The notes under the pieces were generated by a model. That model saw nothing but the letters and a program-made list of their open reading frames with translations, had not been told where the DNA came from and ran no database searches. A stretch of DNA of 64,000 nucleotides. Source: Wenyingzhuangia gilva (GTDB lineage: Bacteria; Bacteroidota; Bacteroidia; Flavobacteriales; Flavobacteriaceae). Each line of letters opens with the position of its first letter. The first letter of the stretch is position 1. Positions 9,216 through 18,500 of this stretch are shown in pieces. A program made the translations under genes and the position numbers. The stretch lies in the NCBI RefSeq assembly GCF_030519655.1, contig NZ_JAUMIT010000001.1, positions 248,001-312,000 on the forward strand, written 5' to 3'.

Positions 9216-9754
9216 TAGGGACGTATTACGGTTACCTGATTTTGATTTGTGACCTTGATAATTGTTGAAGATTTTTCACAAATTTTATCGTGGTGCAAAT
9301 CTACTACATAATCTACTGCCTTCAAAATTGCTGGACTTATTTCGGAAAACTGTTTTGGAGTGGGTTCTCCACTAATATTTGCCGAGGTGGAAACGATAGG
9401 TTTTCCAAAATCAGCTATCATTTTTTTACAAAAATCATCAGATGCAATTCTAATGGCAATGGTATTGTCTTTTCCAATCGCATTTTTAGCAATTCCAATA
9501 GGATGATCGTAAACAATAGTTGTTGGATTTGTGGCTTTTTCTAATATTTCTAAAGCTTTGCTAGGAACTTTAGCTACATACTTTTTTAGCATTTCTAAGG
9601 AAGAAACTAAAATGACCAAACTTTTGGTTTCTTCTCTCTTTTTGATGGTATATATTTTTGCGACTGCTTCTTCTGATGTAGCATCGCAACCTATTCCCCA
9701 AACAGTATCTGTAGGATAGAGGATGGTTTTATTATGTAAAAGATTATAATACAT
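9215..9754 (-). CDS. tsaC: L-threonylcarbamoyladenylate synthase (TsaC/YrdC domain)
   Basis: Makes threonylcarbamoyl-AMP from threonine, bicarbonate and ATP for the t6A37 modification of ANN-decoding tRNAs. Single YrdC domain of 179 residues without the Sua5 C-terminal domain, so the short TsaC form. Signature features: YPTDTVWGIGCDA at the N-terminus, KKREETKSLVILV (nucleotide and carbamoyl pocket), and STSANISGEPTP. It is upstream of and coupled to cca, so both tRNA-maturation genes share a transcript. Confidence 0.94.
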   Translation of the reverse strand: MYYNLLHNKTILYPTDTVWGIGCDATSEEAVAKIYTIKKREETKSLVILVSSLEMLKKYVAKVPSKALEILEKATNPTTIVYDHPIGIAKNAIGKDNTIAIRIASDDFCKKMIADFGKPIVSTSANISGEPTPKQFSEISPAILKAVDYVVDLHHDKICEKSSTIIKVTNQNQVTVIRP

Positions 9755-9845
9755 TTGCTTTATAAAACTAAACTGTTCATTATCTTAATAAATCTTTTCA
9801 AAAACTAATAAAAATATCATTATCGCTTTTAATGAAGATCCTTTT

Positions 9846-10808
9846 TTAGTCTAAAAAAACTTCTTTAAACTTATTCATTATGGTATTAGGTGAAAAAGCT
9901 TTAGAATACATATCATAATCTATTGAAGAATCAACAGTAAAATTTGAAAAAACATTATATAAGTCTTCTTTATTTTCATACAAAATAGCTTTCTCTTTTA
10001 AAATTTCTATATGTGAACGTTCTTCTGATTTTGACCAAGTAATTACAGGTTTATTTTTAATAGAAAACTCACCTACAGCAATCCCAAAACTTTCTCCTTG
10101 CACACGGGCATGTATATATGCATCGCAAGTATTAATAAACCTTACTTTGTATGAAACATCGATAGTTGCTGGTAAAAAGATAATGTTTTTATAAGGTCTA
10201 AAGAAAGTTTTACTAACAAAAGAATCCGTACCTAAAAACAAAAAATATACTTCTTTGTTTTTTGTTGCATACTTCTTAATCGTTTTTTTCACAAATTCTA
10301 TATCAAAAGTTTCTCCTCCTCCATGCCTTCCAAATACTACAGCTTTTTTAGGAATATTTAATTCCTTCCTTAAATCCCCTTCAATTATCGGTAAATGAAC
10401 CATATGTGGTACAAATGGATATTCTAAATTAGTCATTTCTTTAGCAAGCCATTCTGAAACATAAGCATATACATCTCCATGTGGTTCAAAACATTTAAAA
10501 ACTGTATGCATTGCAGTTTTACAATTACTTACAATTATATCATCTTTAATACCATATTTAATAGCATAAAATAAATCTGCCTTCACTTTATCTACAATAA
10601 ATTCTAACTCACTAACAGAACTATAACCTATAACTTCAAATTTATTTTTAAACTTTTCTATTGCGGCTTCAAAATTATTTGGATTGTTTTTATTGTATAC
10701 GATGACAGATTCATTATTCAATATTTTTTGGTTATAGAAAGCATAATCATATACTGCTAATGAAGTCCCCCTGTAAGAAAGCTGATTTTCATGAAAAATA
10801 ATCTTCAT
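9846..10808 (-). CDS. GT-B type glycosyltransferase (GT4-like)
   Basis: Putative sugar transferase of 320 residues. The C-terminal half has the GT-B donor-binding pattern: a FGRHGGGETFD loop, a FLFLGTDSF strand, and an E-x7-E motif ESFGIAVGE. The N-terminal acceptor half is divergent. No membrane segment is seen, so it is likely cytoplasmic or peripheral on the inner membrane. It is the last gene of a three-gene minus-strand block and is separated from its neighbour by 87 bases. Donor and acceptor cannot be told; the rhamnose genes downstream make a surface glycan plausible. Confidence 0.7.
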   Translation of the reverse strand: MKIIFHENQLSYRGTSLAVYDYAFYNQKILNNESVIVYNKNNPNNFEAAIEKFKNKFEVIGYSSVSELEFIVDKVKADLFYAIKYGIKDDIIVSNCKTAMHTVFKCFEPHGDVYAYVSEWLAKEMTNLEYPFVPHMVHLPIIEGDLRKELNIPKKAVVFGRHGGGETFDIEFVKKTIKKYATKNKEVYFLFLGTDSFVSKTFFRPYKNIIFLPATIDVSYKVRFINTCDAYIHARVQGESFGIAVGEFSIKNKPVITWSKSEERSHIEILKEKAILYENKEDLYNVFSNFTVDSSIDYDMYSKAFSPNTIMNKFKEVFLD

Positions 10809-10895
10809 ACTTATTAATAATTTCTTAATATTCTAAAAACACTTAATCAATTAAGACATAACTGTGTTCATAAAATAATTTATTTTTTTATATAT

Positions 10896-11816
10896 TTATT
10901 TGCCGTACTTTTCTTTATCCATGTGTTTAAAGAGTCCATCTCCGTGAGCAACTTTAAAGTTTTGTCTTGGCCACCAATAAGCTATTTTTCTTTCCAAATC
11001 AATTCCTTCCCCAGTAAACGGCTCTATAACAGAAATATAAAAGTTTTTCTTAAACATGCATGGATTATTTGTCCAGTTACCATATCTAGATGTTGTCACG
11101 TAATAATCACCTTCTTTTTGAATTTGATCTCTAAACTTTACCTCTGGTAAAGGTGTCCAATGGATTGCATCTAACAAATGAGGAGAAGTTAATTGATGCC
11201 ATTCATCATAATACTCTAATTCTCTACCTTTAAAACCAAATGAAAAATGTGGATAACCAGGATTATTTTTACTTCTATATCGAACAACATCAAATCCTTT
11301 ATTTAACAAATCTAAACCACTTTTTAACTGTTTTACTGTAGTGTTTTTATTTTCTATAAGATGCCAATCATTTTCTAAGATGAGTATATGATCTGTTTTA
11401 GCCTCCTTAGCAAGTTCTAAAAAGCCTTGCCCTATACCTATATTTTTTGTTTTTGCTATATAATGAATCCCAAAAAACTGAGCTAATTTTATATCTAGAT
11501 CACTTGCTTCATTAAACAAAATAGTTACATCATTTACATTTTCTAGCAAATCATTTTCCAAATAAGTTAGTAGAGTGCCTAATAGTTTTTTGGGAGATTT
11601 CCATGAGAGTATTCCTATGGAAATTGGTAGTTTATCATATTTTTCTTCTTTAATATTTTTTTCCAGACTTAAATGTCTTTTTTTTAACAAACCTATATCA
11701 TTATCTGTAAACATTTTACAGAAATCACACGAAATTATATGTAGTTTTAATTGTATTTTTTTTATAAATCCTACATGTTTTTCTTTGCGAATTATTAAAG
11801 CTTCCTTACAAGTCAT
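10896..11816 (-). CDS. Glycosyltransferase with N-terminal zf-HC2-like zinc finger
   Basis: Unusual 306-residue protein. Residues 1-36 show Cys3, His26, Cys30 and Cys33, i.e. C-x22-H-x3-C-x2-C, the pattern of the zf-HC2 zinc finger found in anti-sigma factors and in small stand-alone flavobacterial proteins. After a charged linker, a GT-A-like fold begins near residue 65 (PISIGILSWKSPKKLL). It has GIGQGFLELAKEA and an acidic site ILILENDWHLIEN in the DxD position, then an aromatic C-terminal region. The ORF is continuous and the upstream ATG at 11814-11816 is needed for the finger. Donor, acceptor and the role of the finger are unknown. Confidence 0.65.
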   Translation of the reverse strand: MTCKEALIIRKEKHVGFIKKIQLKLHIISCDFCKMFTDNDIGLLKKRHLSLEKNIKEEKYDKLPISIGILSWKSPKKLLGTLLTYLENDLLENVNDVTILFNEASDLDIKLAQFFGIHYIAKTKNIGIGQGFLELAKEAKTDHILILENDWHLIENKNTTVKQLKSGLDLLNKGFDVVRYRSKNNPGYPHFSFGFKGRELEYYDEWHQLTSPHLLDAIHWTPLPEVKFRDQIQKEGDYYVTTSRYGNWTNNPCMFKKNFYISVIEPFTGEGIDLERKIAYWWPRQNFKVAHGDGLFKHMDKEKYGK

Positions 11817-11853
11817 TTTTATTATTTGTTTTTTAAAAAATATCTAATCCAGA

Positions 11854-12723
11854 TTAAAAATAACTTTTTAAGATAGATTTTATTTTTCTAGAAAATTTAA
11901 ATTTAATGTCATTTTGTTTGTAAGAAGTTTTAATTTTCTGAATACACGTATCTAAATCTGGAGCCTCAATAAACCTTAGACTTGCCCAATCATTTTTATA
12001 TACAGGATGAAAGTTGATATACTCTTTATAATTTGTCTTGTTTAGTTTTTTCCATACATCAAAAAAGGCATGAACATCAAAATCATTCTTATGCCCCCAG
12101 TTTGTAATTTTTGTATAAATTTCTTCTTCTTCTCTAGCCCAAGATTGATGAATCAAAAAATGGTCTGAAAAAACATCTTTAGCCTCTGTTTTTCTACCAA
12201 AGGTATATTTTGGGTAATTTGTTGCTAAATAGCAACTTTCTTTGATTGGATTAATAAGATAAAAACCATTTTCATCTTGCTTAAACAGTGTAATCCATTT
12301 TACATTTATATTTACAGGATTTTTATGAGGTTTGCATAAAAAATGATTGTTTTGTTTTAAAAACGTGATAAACTTATCAAACTCATAAACATATTCATCT
12401 GCATCTATCTGTATATGCCAACCACCATGTCCCATAAATTCCGCAAGTTTATTTCTTTGTTCTGTTTCCAAAATCATTGGCTGAATGTTTTTTTTATAAA
12501 ATTCATCTTTGTAGAATTTTATTTTATTGTCTACATCTAAATTCTTAATTTCTAAAAAAAATTCTTCAGGTATAGAGATATTACTTCCAGACCATGTTTT
12601 AAAATTTTTATCATAACATAAAACAATTAAATCTACATGTTTATAAATCTGGTTTAATGATGTGAAAATATATCTATAATCATAAGAAACAAGATACCCT
12701 GCTTTTATCATTTTATTTGTCAT
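11854..12723 (-). CDS. Glycosyltransferase-like protein with DAD motif
   Basis: Protein of 289 residues resembling GT-A enzymes that act without a full GT2 signature. It has an N-terminal strand-rich domain with DLIVLCYDKN and a clear metal-binding-type motif Asp107-Ala-Asp109 in HIQIDADEYVYEF. A C-terminal half follows, rich in Trp, Tyr and Lys. The start may be Met1 or Met5. It begins the minus-strand block ending at 9846 and is divergent from the DUF5672 gene. I infer transfer of a sugar in surface-glycan synthesis; the specific family is not certain. Confidence 0.6.
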   Translation of the reverse strand: MTNKMIKAGYLVSYDYRYIFTSLNQIYKHVDLIVLCYDKNFKTWSGSNISIPEEFFLEIKNLDVDNKIKFYKDEFYKKNIQPMILETEQRNKLAEFMGHGGWHIQIDADEYVYEFDKFITFLKQNNHFLCKPHKNPVNINVKWITLFKQDENGFYLINPIKESCYLATNYPKYTFGRKTEAKDVFSDHFLIHQSWAREEEEIYTKITNWGHKNDFDVHAFFDVWKKLNKTNYKEYINFHPVYKNDWASLRFIEAPDLDTCIQKIKTSYKQNDIKFKFSRKIKSILKSYF

Positions 12724-12776
12724 TTAAATTATTTAGCTCAGTAGCGATTTTATACAACTAACAATATGTAGAATAC

Positions 12777-12784
12777 TATATTTG
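12777..12784 (+). promoter_or_regulatory. Possible -7 element upstream of DUF5672 gene
   Basis: TATATTTG fits TAnnTTTG, 60 bases before the start codon, in the divergent gap 12724-12844; no TTTG at the expected -33 position. Confidence 0.3.
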
Positions 12785-12844
12785 CCAAAGTAACAAATAA
12801 TCTGAATTAATTCATACTTATTTAAAGTCTAACATTTTTACAAA

Positions 12845-13825
12845 ATGTATTATATCAAAGAACTCAAAAAATTAAACAACGACATAAGTGACCTAAGTAA
12901 AAATAAAAGTTTATCAACTTTTATTTTATTTTACTTAAGCTTCCCTTACACTCTTTATAAGTTAAAAACCTGGACAAGTAGATATCTCTATGATACTATT
13001 GAAACTAATGAATATGATGAGTTAAGAAAACACATATTGAAGAACAAGTTACTTAAAACCAATATTATTAATTACTTTTCTCAGGTTAACGAAATAATTG
13101 TAAAAATTAGAAAAGAATACTGGAATGACCATATTGAAAATATCTTACTTCTACGACAAAGAACCCCAACACTAAACATTGCCAAAAACTCTAACTTTAC
13201 AGCTGTAATTGTAGAGACTAGAAAACATCCACACTTTAAAGTGGTGGTTGAAAATGTAATTTTAAACACTCAACATTTAGGGGTTTGCTTACAAGTATAT
13301 CACGGAACAGAAAACGAAGTATTTGTTAAAGATTGTTTAAAAGAACATTCTAATATAAAATTCATCAACTTAAATGTTGAAAACTTAGACATTGAAGCCT
13401 ATAATAAAATTATGTTGTCCAAAAAATTTTATCAAAACATTGATAGTGAACATATATTGGTTTTTCAAACAGATGTAATTACTTTTAAACCTTTAGATAA
13501 ACAATTTTTAGCATACGATTATATTGGTGCCCCCTGGAAAAAGGAATTTCATCATAAATACAATGCTGAAGTTGGTAACGGTGGATTGAGTATTCGTTCA
13601 AAAAAAGCCATGTTAAATGTTCTAGAACAAAACATTGTTAGAGAAAAGTTTATTCCTGAAGATTTATATTTGTCAAGAATTTTAACCGAACAACATTTTA
13701 AAATCGCTCCTTTTAAAATTGCTTTAGAATTTGCAACAGAAGATGTTTTTAATCCAAATGCTTTTGGTTGTCACAAAAGTTGGGAATTGATAAAAATGAA
13801 TGAATTAAAAATTCTTTTAAAATAA
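12845..13825 (+). CDS. DUF5672-type putative glycosyltransferase
   Basis: Protein of 326 residues whose C-terminal two thirds match the DUF5672 pattern as I know it: AVIVETRKHP at the domain start, ILVFQTDVI (acidic site), YDYIGAPW, VGNGGLSIRSKKAM, PEDLYLSRIL, and a final FGCHKSW. These features resemble the GT-A acceptor and metal sites, so a sugar transferase role is likely but unproven. The N-terminal ~110 residues are basic and helical and may mediate membrane or partner contact. It is followed 7 bases later by the next glycosyltransferase gene. Confidence 0.75.
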   Translation: MYYIKELKKLNNDISDLSKNKSLSTFILFYLSFPYTLYKLKTWTSRYLYDTIETNEYDELRKHILKNKLLKTNIINYFSQVNEIIVKIRKEYWNDHIENILLLRQRTPTLNIAKNSNFTAVIVETRKHPHFKVVVENVILNTQHLGVCLQVYHGTENEVFVKDCLKEHSNIKFINLNVENLDIEAYNKIMLSKKFYQNIDSEHILVFQTDVITFKPLDKQFLAYDYIGAPWKKEFHHKYNAEVGNGGLSIRSKKAMLNVLEQNIVREKFIPEDLYLSRILTEQHFKIAPFKIALEFATEDVFNPNAFGCHKSWELIKMNELKILLK

Positions 13826-13832
13826 GTATACA

Positions 13833-14966
13833 ATGCCTAAAATATTATTCTTTTATCCAGACAATCCTTTAAATATTAATCAAGGAAATAATGCTAGAGC
13901 AAATGCATTGTTGCATTATTTTAAGACCAATAATTTTGAGATAGATTTTGTGGGTGAAGAAAGTCTCATCTTCTCTAAAGAAGACCTTTTAAAACTGAAA
14001 AATTCTAATTTAATTAACAAAGCTGAATTAATAAGAAAGAGAAAAAAAAATGGAATTCGTTATTTGTTTGCACATTCAATTCCAAATAAAATAAAAAATA
14101 AAACAAGTATATCAACTCATTTAGGAGCAGGTCAACAAAAAGATTTTGAAACTATTTTAAAACAAAACACATATGACTATATTCTCATATCATATGTATT
14201 GTTTGCTTCATTTATTGGCAACAAAAAACTTTTAAAAGGAGCAAAAACGATTGTAGACACTCATGACTTTCTCACGTCTCAATTTCAAAATCATAAAAAT
14301 GTAGGAAACCTATTTAAGGTAGAACTTAAATTATTAAACCAATTTGATTCTATTTGGGCTATCTCAGTTGAAGAAAAATATATTTTTAATCAATTTTTAC
14401 CACATAAAAACATTGAATTAATACCACACGGTATTGATGACAAACATCAACAAAAATATATTACTCCATCAATAGATATTTTTTATGTAGCCAGTCCAAA
14501 TCCTCACAATATAACTGCTGCTAAATGGTTCTTTAATCATGTTTATCCTTTGCTACCCAAAGAAATCAAAATTACTATTGTAGGTAGAATTGTTCATTTT
14601 ATTGATGATTATGACAATGTAACAAAAATCGAAAAAGTTAAAGATTTGAGTGATTTTTATAAGAAAAGTAAAATTACCATCTGTCCCATGCTTAGTGGTA
14701 CTGGGCTAAAAATTAAAGTTGTAGAATCTTTATCTTATGGAATTCCAGTGGTTTGTAACGAACGCGGTGTAGATGGTTTGTTAAACAAAATAAATAATGG
14801 ATGTTTAACGACCAATAACCCTAAAATATTTGCTAAATACGTTCATCAATTATTAACAGAGAATGAGTTTTATAATACTCAAAGAAATTACGCTAATACT
14901 TTTTTTGATGAAAGTTTGAGTTTAAAAAATGTACATCAAAAATTAAATAATTTTTTCAATATTTAA
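13833..14966 (+). CDS. GT4-like glycosyltransferase
   Basis: GT-B fold transferase of 377 residues. The N-terminal domain opens ILFFYPDNPLNINQGNNAR, a Gly/Asn-rich acceptor loop. The C-terminal domain has FYVASPNPHN, ITIVGRIVHFI and the donor-site block CPMLSGTGLKIKVVESLSYG, the version of the motif that uses GTGLK-x3-E. It is cytoplasmic by absence of membrane segments. It forms a two-gene plus-strand unit with the DUF5672 gene and overlaps the convergent gene at 14963 by four bases. Confidence 0.82.
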   Translation: MPKILFFYPDNPLNINQGNNARANALLHYFKTNNFEIDFVGEESLIFSKEDLLKLKNSNLINKAELIRKRKKNGIRYLFAHSIPNKIKNKTSISTHLGAGQQKDFETILKQNTYDYILISYVLFASFIGNKKLLKGAKTIVDTHDFLTSQFQNHKNVGNLFKVELKLLNQFDSIWAISVEEKYIFNQFLPHKNIELIPHGIDDKHQQKYITPSIDIFYVASPNPHNITAAKWFFNHVYPLLPKEIKITIVGRIVHFIDDYDNVTKIEKVKDLSDFYKKSKITICPMLSGTGLKIKVVESLSYGIPVVCNERGVDGLLNKINNGCLTTNNPKIFAKYVHQLLTENEFYNTQRNYANTFFDESLSLKNVHQKLNNFFNI

Positions 14967-16060
14967 AACAATAAACTCTTATACACGCTAAGATAATTTT
15001 TAGCCATTACCTTATAATCAAAATTAGCAGCTCTATTTAATAGTTTAGCTCTAAACTCTGATTCATTATCATAAAATTCTTTCATTCCATTTTTATAAAT
15101 GGAAACCATATAGTCTGTTTCAAAGTTTTCAAAATAAAAAGCAACCTCACCACCAACCTCTGGTAAACTAGTTCTGTCACTTAAAAACACAGGTTTTCCA
15201 AATCCCATTGCTTCAATAGGTGGAATTCCAAATCCTTCAGCTATAGAGGGATGACACATTGATTCACAATTCTGAATCAATGCCCATTTTTCTTCTTCTG
15301 TTATATTATAGCAAAAGTGAATGCGTTTTTGAAGTCCTAAATCTTCAATTTTCTTATTTATTCTTTTTAAATAAGACTGATTCTCACTCGACACAACTAA
15401 TACCAAGTCCACATCAAGAAACGGTAACATTTTAATTAATGATAATTGGTTTTTTTTATGAAATAAGACTCCAATATTTAGGATGTATTTTTTATTTTTT
15501 AAATATGAAAATGTTCCTAAATTATATTTTTTATCAATACTTGGAAAGCTAATTCCGTTATAAACAACAACTATTTTGGGTTCTTTTCTAAAAGAAAATA
15601 AATTTTTATTTTCTAATAAATCATTTTTAGTAAACTCAGAAATACAAACAATTACATCAGCATTATGTATATTTCGTTTAACTTTATTTAGTTCTTTTTT
15701 CTCTTTTTTTTCTGAAATTTTCTCATGAAGAAAATTTAAATCATGGAGAGTTACTACTTTTTTCTGACCTGCTTTTTTAAAATGAAAATAAGATGATAAT
15801 TGATGACTTGTATGAATAAGATGATACTTAAAAGTATAGAAAGGAATCATTTTATGAATGGCTTTTCTTTGGACAACACTAAAACCAGTTCCTATTTCTT
15901 CTATAGTATCTTCTGGGCCATAAAGGGAAACAACCATATTACCAAGTGTAGGTAATTTTGAAAAACCAAATGCTAAATTTTTAAAAACATTTGCAATACC
16001 CGAATTTGGATATCTCAATCTTTCTAAATCAATTAGTATATGTTTCGTTTTTCTTTTCAT
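14963..16060 (-). CDS. GT4 family glycosyltransferase
   Basis: Retaining GT-B transferase of about 365 residues. The open frame starts at 16090, but the internal ATG near 16060 (MKRKTKHILIDLERLRYPN) removes a basic leader and fits relatives better. Visible: the acceptor loop with SGIANVF, VTLHDLNFLH, a VCISEFTK segment, then NIGVLFHKKNQ and the donor-site motif EGFGIPPIE followed by SDRTSLPEVGG. This resembles mannosyl- or rhamnosyl-transferases that extend an oligosaccharide on the cytoplasmic face. It is the last gene of the second minus-strand block. Confidence 0.85.
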   Translation of the reverse strand: MKRKTKHILIDLERLRYPNSGIANVFKNLAFGFSKLPTLGNMVVSLYGPEDTIEEIGTGFSVVQRKAIHKMIPFYTFKYHLIHTSHQLSSYFHFKKAGQKKVVTLHDLNFLHEKISEKKEKKELNKVKRNIHNADVIVCISEFTKNDLLENKNLFSFRKEPKIVVVYNGISFPSIDKKYNLGTFSYLKNKKYILNIGVLFHKKNQLSLIKMLPFLDVDLVLVVSSENQSYLKRINKKIEDLGLQKRIHFCYNITEEEKWALIQNCESMCHPSIAEGFGIPPIEAMGFGKPVFLSDRTSLPEVGGEVAFYFENFETDYMVSIYKNGMKEFYDNESEFRAKLLNRAANFDYKVMAKNYLSVYKSLLF

Positions 16061-16142
16061 TAACTTTTTTTTATACAAATATAAGGTCATATCTTTTTAT
16101 TGATCCTCTAACATTACTATATTTTAAAAAGCAAAATTCTTT

Positions 16143-17222
16143 TTATATAGACTCTAAATACCCTTCAACTTTTTTATTATTAACTTCTGCATCAAACAGC
16201 TGATTTACAAAATCATGTCCTTTTCTCCCCATGTCTTTTATTAACTCTTCTTGGCTATGTAACAATATAATCTTATTTGCTAACTCTTCAATATTGTCTT
16301 TTTCAATTAAAAACCCAGTCTTATTGTTGTCTATAATTTCAGGATTACTGCTAACATCAAAAGCGATAACAGGTTTATAATGATAAGAGGCCTCCGCAAT
16401 TACATAACCAAAACCTTCCCAATGTGACGTTAAAACAAAAATATCTAATTGAGACATAAATGCATTTACATCTTCTACATATCCCTTAAAATCAACAACA
16501 TCCTCTACATTTAAATCTTTGGCTTTGGTTTTTAAAGTATTTAACAACCTTCCATCACCACCAATCAATAATCTAAAATTTAGGTTTTTAGATTTTAACA
16601 CTACGGCCAACTCTAACAATGCTTGTTGGTTTTTTTGATACTCTAATCTTCCTAAATTCCCTATAATTAACGTATCTGTCTTGGGTTTATCTTGAATGGG
16701 ATGGTAATTATCAAAATGAATTCCATTATAAATAACTTTAATATTTTCTTTAGGAAACAACTTCGGATTGTTTTGATTGACAGTTCTCTTCGTTTCTTCT
16801 GAGTTGGCCAACATGTTGGTTAAAACATTTTTAAAATAAAATCTGTTTAAAAATGTATTCTTAATAGGAATAGCACTCCCTCTTCTGTAAACCACTTTTT
16901 TTACCTCTGCTAACTTTGCTGCAACAGCTCCTGTTTTAATGTCTTTTGATGCGTTTAAAATTAAAATATCCGGCTTATCCTTTTTAAACATTTGAACCAG
17001 ATTGTAAATCTTAAAAGGATTTAAAAAGCTTAAATTTTCAATATCTATCAACCTTACTTCTAAATCAGCCTCTATAGATTTGTGATGTAAAGCTCCATTT
17101 TTTTGACAATATACAATAACATTGTAATCCTTGTTTCTTAAATAGGTGGCCATTTCTAAGTGCCATTTTTCTCCTCCTCCCCAAGATTTTACAGAGTTAA
17201 AAAAGCATATTGTTTTTTTCAT
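16143..17222 (-). CDS. GT4 family glycosyltransferase
   Basis: GT-B transferase of 359 residues. The N-terminal loop SVKSWGGGEKWHLEMA is typical of GT4 enzymes that bind lipid-linked acceptors. Next come VVYRRGSAIP, GNLGRLEYQKNQ (phosphate-binding start of the donor domain), GGDGRLLNTL and the E-x7-E motif EGFGYVIAE. It starts one base after the stop of the upstream GT4 gene at 17224, so the two are almost certainly co-expressed. Substrates are unknown. Confidence 0.87.
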   Translation of the reverse strand: MKKTICFFNSVKSWGGGEKWHLEMATYLRNKDYNVIVYCQKNGALHHKSIEADLEVRLIDIENLSFLNPFKIYNLVQMFKKDKPDILILNASKDIKTGAVAAKLAEVKKVVYRRGSAIPIKNTFLNRFYFKNVLTNMLANSEETKRTVNQNNPKLFPKENIKVIYNGIHFDNYHPIQDKPKTDTLIIGNLGRLEYQKNQQALLELAVVLKSKNLNFRLLIGGDGRLLNTLKTKAKDLNVEDVVDFKGYVEDVNAFMSQLDIFVLTSHWEGFGYVIAEASYHYKPVIAFDVSSNPEIIDNNKTGFLIEKDNIEELANKIILLHSQEELIKDMGRKGHDFVNQLFDAEVNNKKVEGYLESI

Positions 17223-17223
17223 T

Positions 17224-18336
17224 TTATAAACTTTTATAAAGTTTTAATATTTGATTTCCTATTACATCATCATTAAATCGTTGTACATATTCAAAACCTT
17301 TTAGAGTCATTTTTTCTTGTAACTCTAAATTTTCTTCAATATTTAAAATCGCTTTTTTCAAAGCAATTTCATCATGTGGTTCTACATAAATAGATTCCGC
17401 CCCTCCTGCTTCTGAAAAACAACTCCCTTTTGATGATATTACTGGAGTTTTAGAATACATAGCTTCAACAATAGGTATACCAAAACCTTCAAAAATACTA
17501 GGATAAATAAAAATATCTGCCATTTGATAAATCATGGCCAACTCATCCATGGCTACACCTCTTAAAAAGTGTACTCTTTGCTTCATGTTGTTGTCTCTAA
17601 TAAACGCTTTTACTTTTTCAATATAGGTTGTTTCTTTTCCTACAACTACTAAATGATGTTGAGTATCTTTTATAGCTTTTACAATGGTCAATAAATTTTT
17701 TCGCTCCTGTATAGTCCCTACATTTAACAAATACTTACTTGGTAAAGAATATTTAACGGCAACTTCTTGTTTCTGATCTTTGTTATAAACTTCTTTAAAA
17801 GCTGCATGACATCCTTGATAAATCACTTCTATTTTAGAAGCCTCAACATCTAAAAAAGAAACAATATCCTTTTTAGTTTGCTCACTAATAGCAATGATTT
17901 TATCGGCAACCTGAGCAGCTCTCTTAAATTTTTTAAAATGAATTTTAGCATCAATATAAGAGTACAACTGAGGATATCTTACAAAAATTAAATCGTGAAT
18001 AGTTACTACAGATTTAATATTTGTTTTTTCAATCCCAATAGGCAATTCATTGGTTAATCCGTGATAAATTTCAATTTTATCAGCCATTAAATCTTTTACA
18101 ATTGCTTTTTGTCTCCATAAAGAACTTAGCTTTTGCCAAACCTTGGCTTTGGGCATACACAAAACCATGTTTGATGTTAATACAAGTCGATTAACACTTC
18201 CTGGTTTGGGATTGTATAAAAAGTATTTATGATGGGGAAATTGAGCAGCTAAAATCCTTAAGGTATCTCTACTATAATTTCCTAAACCTGTAGTATTATG
18301 AAATACTCTTTTGGCATCAAAACCTAACTTCATCAA
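17224..18336 (-). CDS. GT4 family glycosyltransferase (mannosyltransferase-like)
   Basis: GT-B transferase of 370 residues. The N-terminus KLGFDAKRVFHNTTGLGNYS is characteristic of the GT4 subgroup that includes mannosyltransferases. It has VTIHDLIFVRYP, IAISEQTKKDI, NVGTIQERKNL and the donor motif EGFGIPIVE followed by SSKGSCFSEAGG. First gene of a minus-strand pair with the gene at 16143; divergent from ruvX with a 164-base gap in which I see no clear promoter. Specificity is not predictable by eye. Confidence 0.88.
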   Translation of the reverse strand: MMKLGFDAKRVFHNTTGLGNYSRDTLRILAAQFPHHKYFLYNPKPGSVNRLVLTSNMVLCMPKAKVWQKLSSLWRQKAIVKDLMADKIEIYHGLTNELPIGIEKTNIKSVVTIHDLIFVRYPQLYSYIDAKIHFKKFKRAAQVADKIIAISEQTKKDIVSFLDVEASKIEVIYQGCHAAFKEVYNKDQKQEVAVKYSLPSKYLLNVGTIQERKNLLTIVKAIKDTQHHLVVVGKETTYIEKVKAFIRDNNMKQRVHFLRGVAMDELAMIYQMADIFIYPSIFEGFGIPIVEAMYSKTPVISSKGSCFSEAGGAESIYVEPHDEIALKKAILNIEENLELQEKMTLKGFEYVQRFNDDVIGNQILKLYKSL

Positions 18337-18500
18337 TTTTTTATTTATTAAATACTCTACAACAAATTCTAATAGCAGTCACTTATGGTTTTGCAATATA
18401 TTGAATCTTTTCTAATCTAAAATGAAGTTAACATCAATAAAACCCTAGCTCTCAAACAAATTTACTTATTTTTACACATCAACAAACGCAAGCAAGTAAA

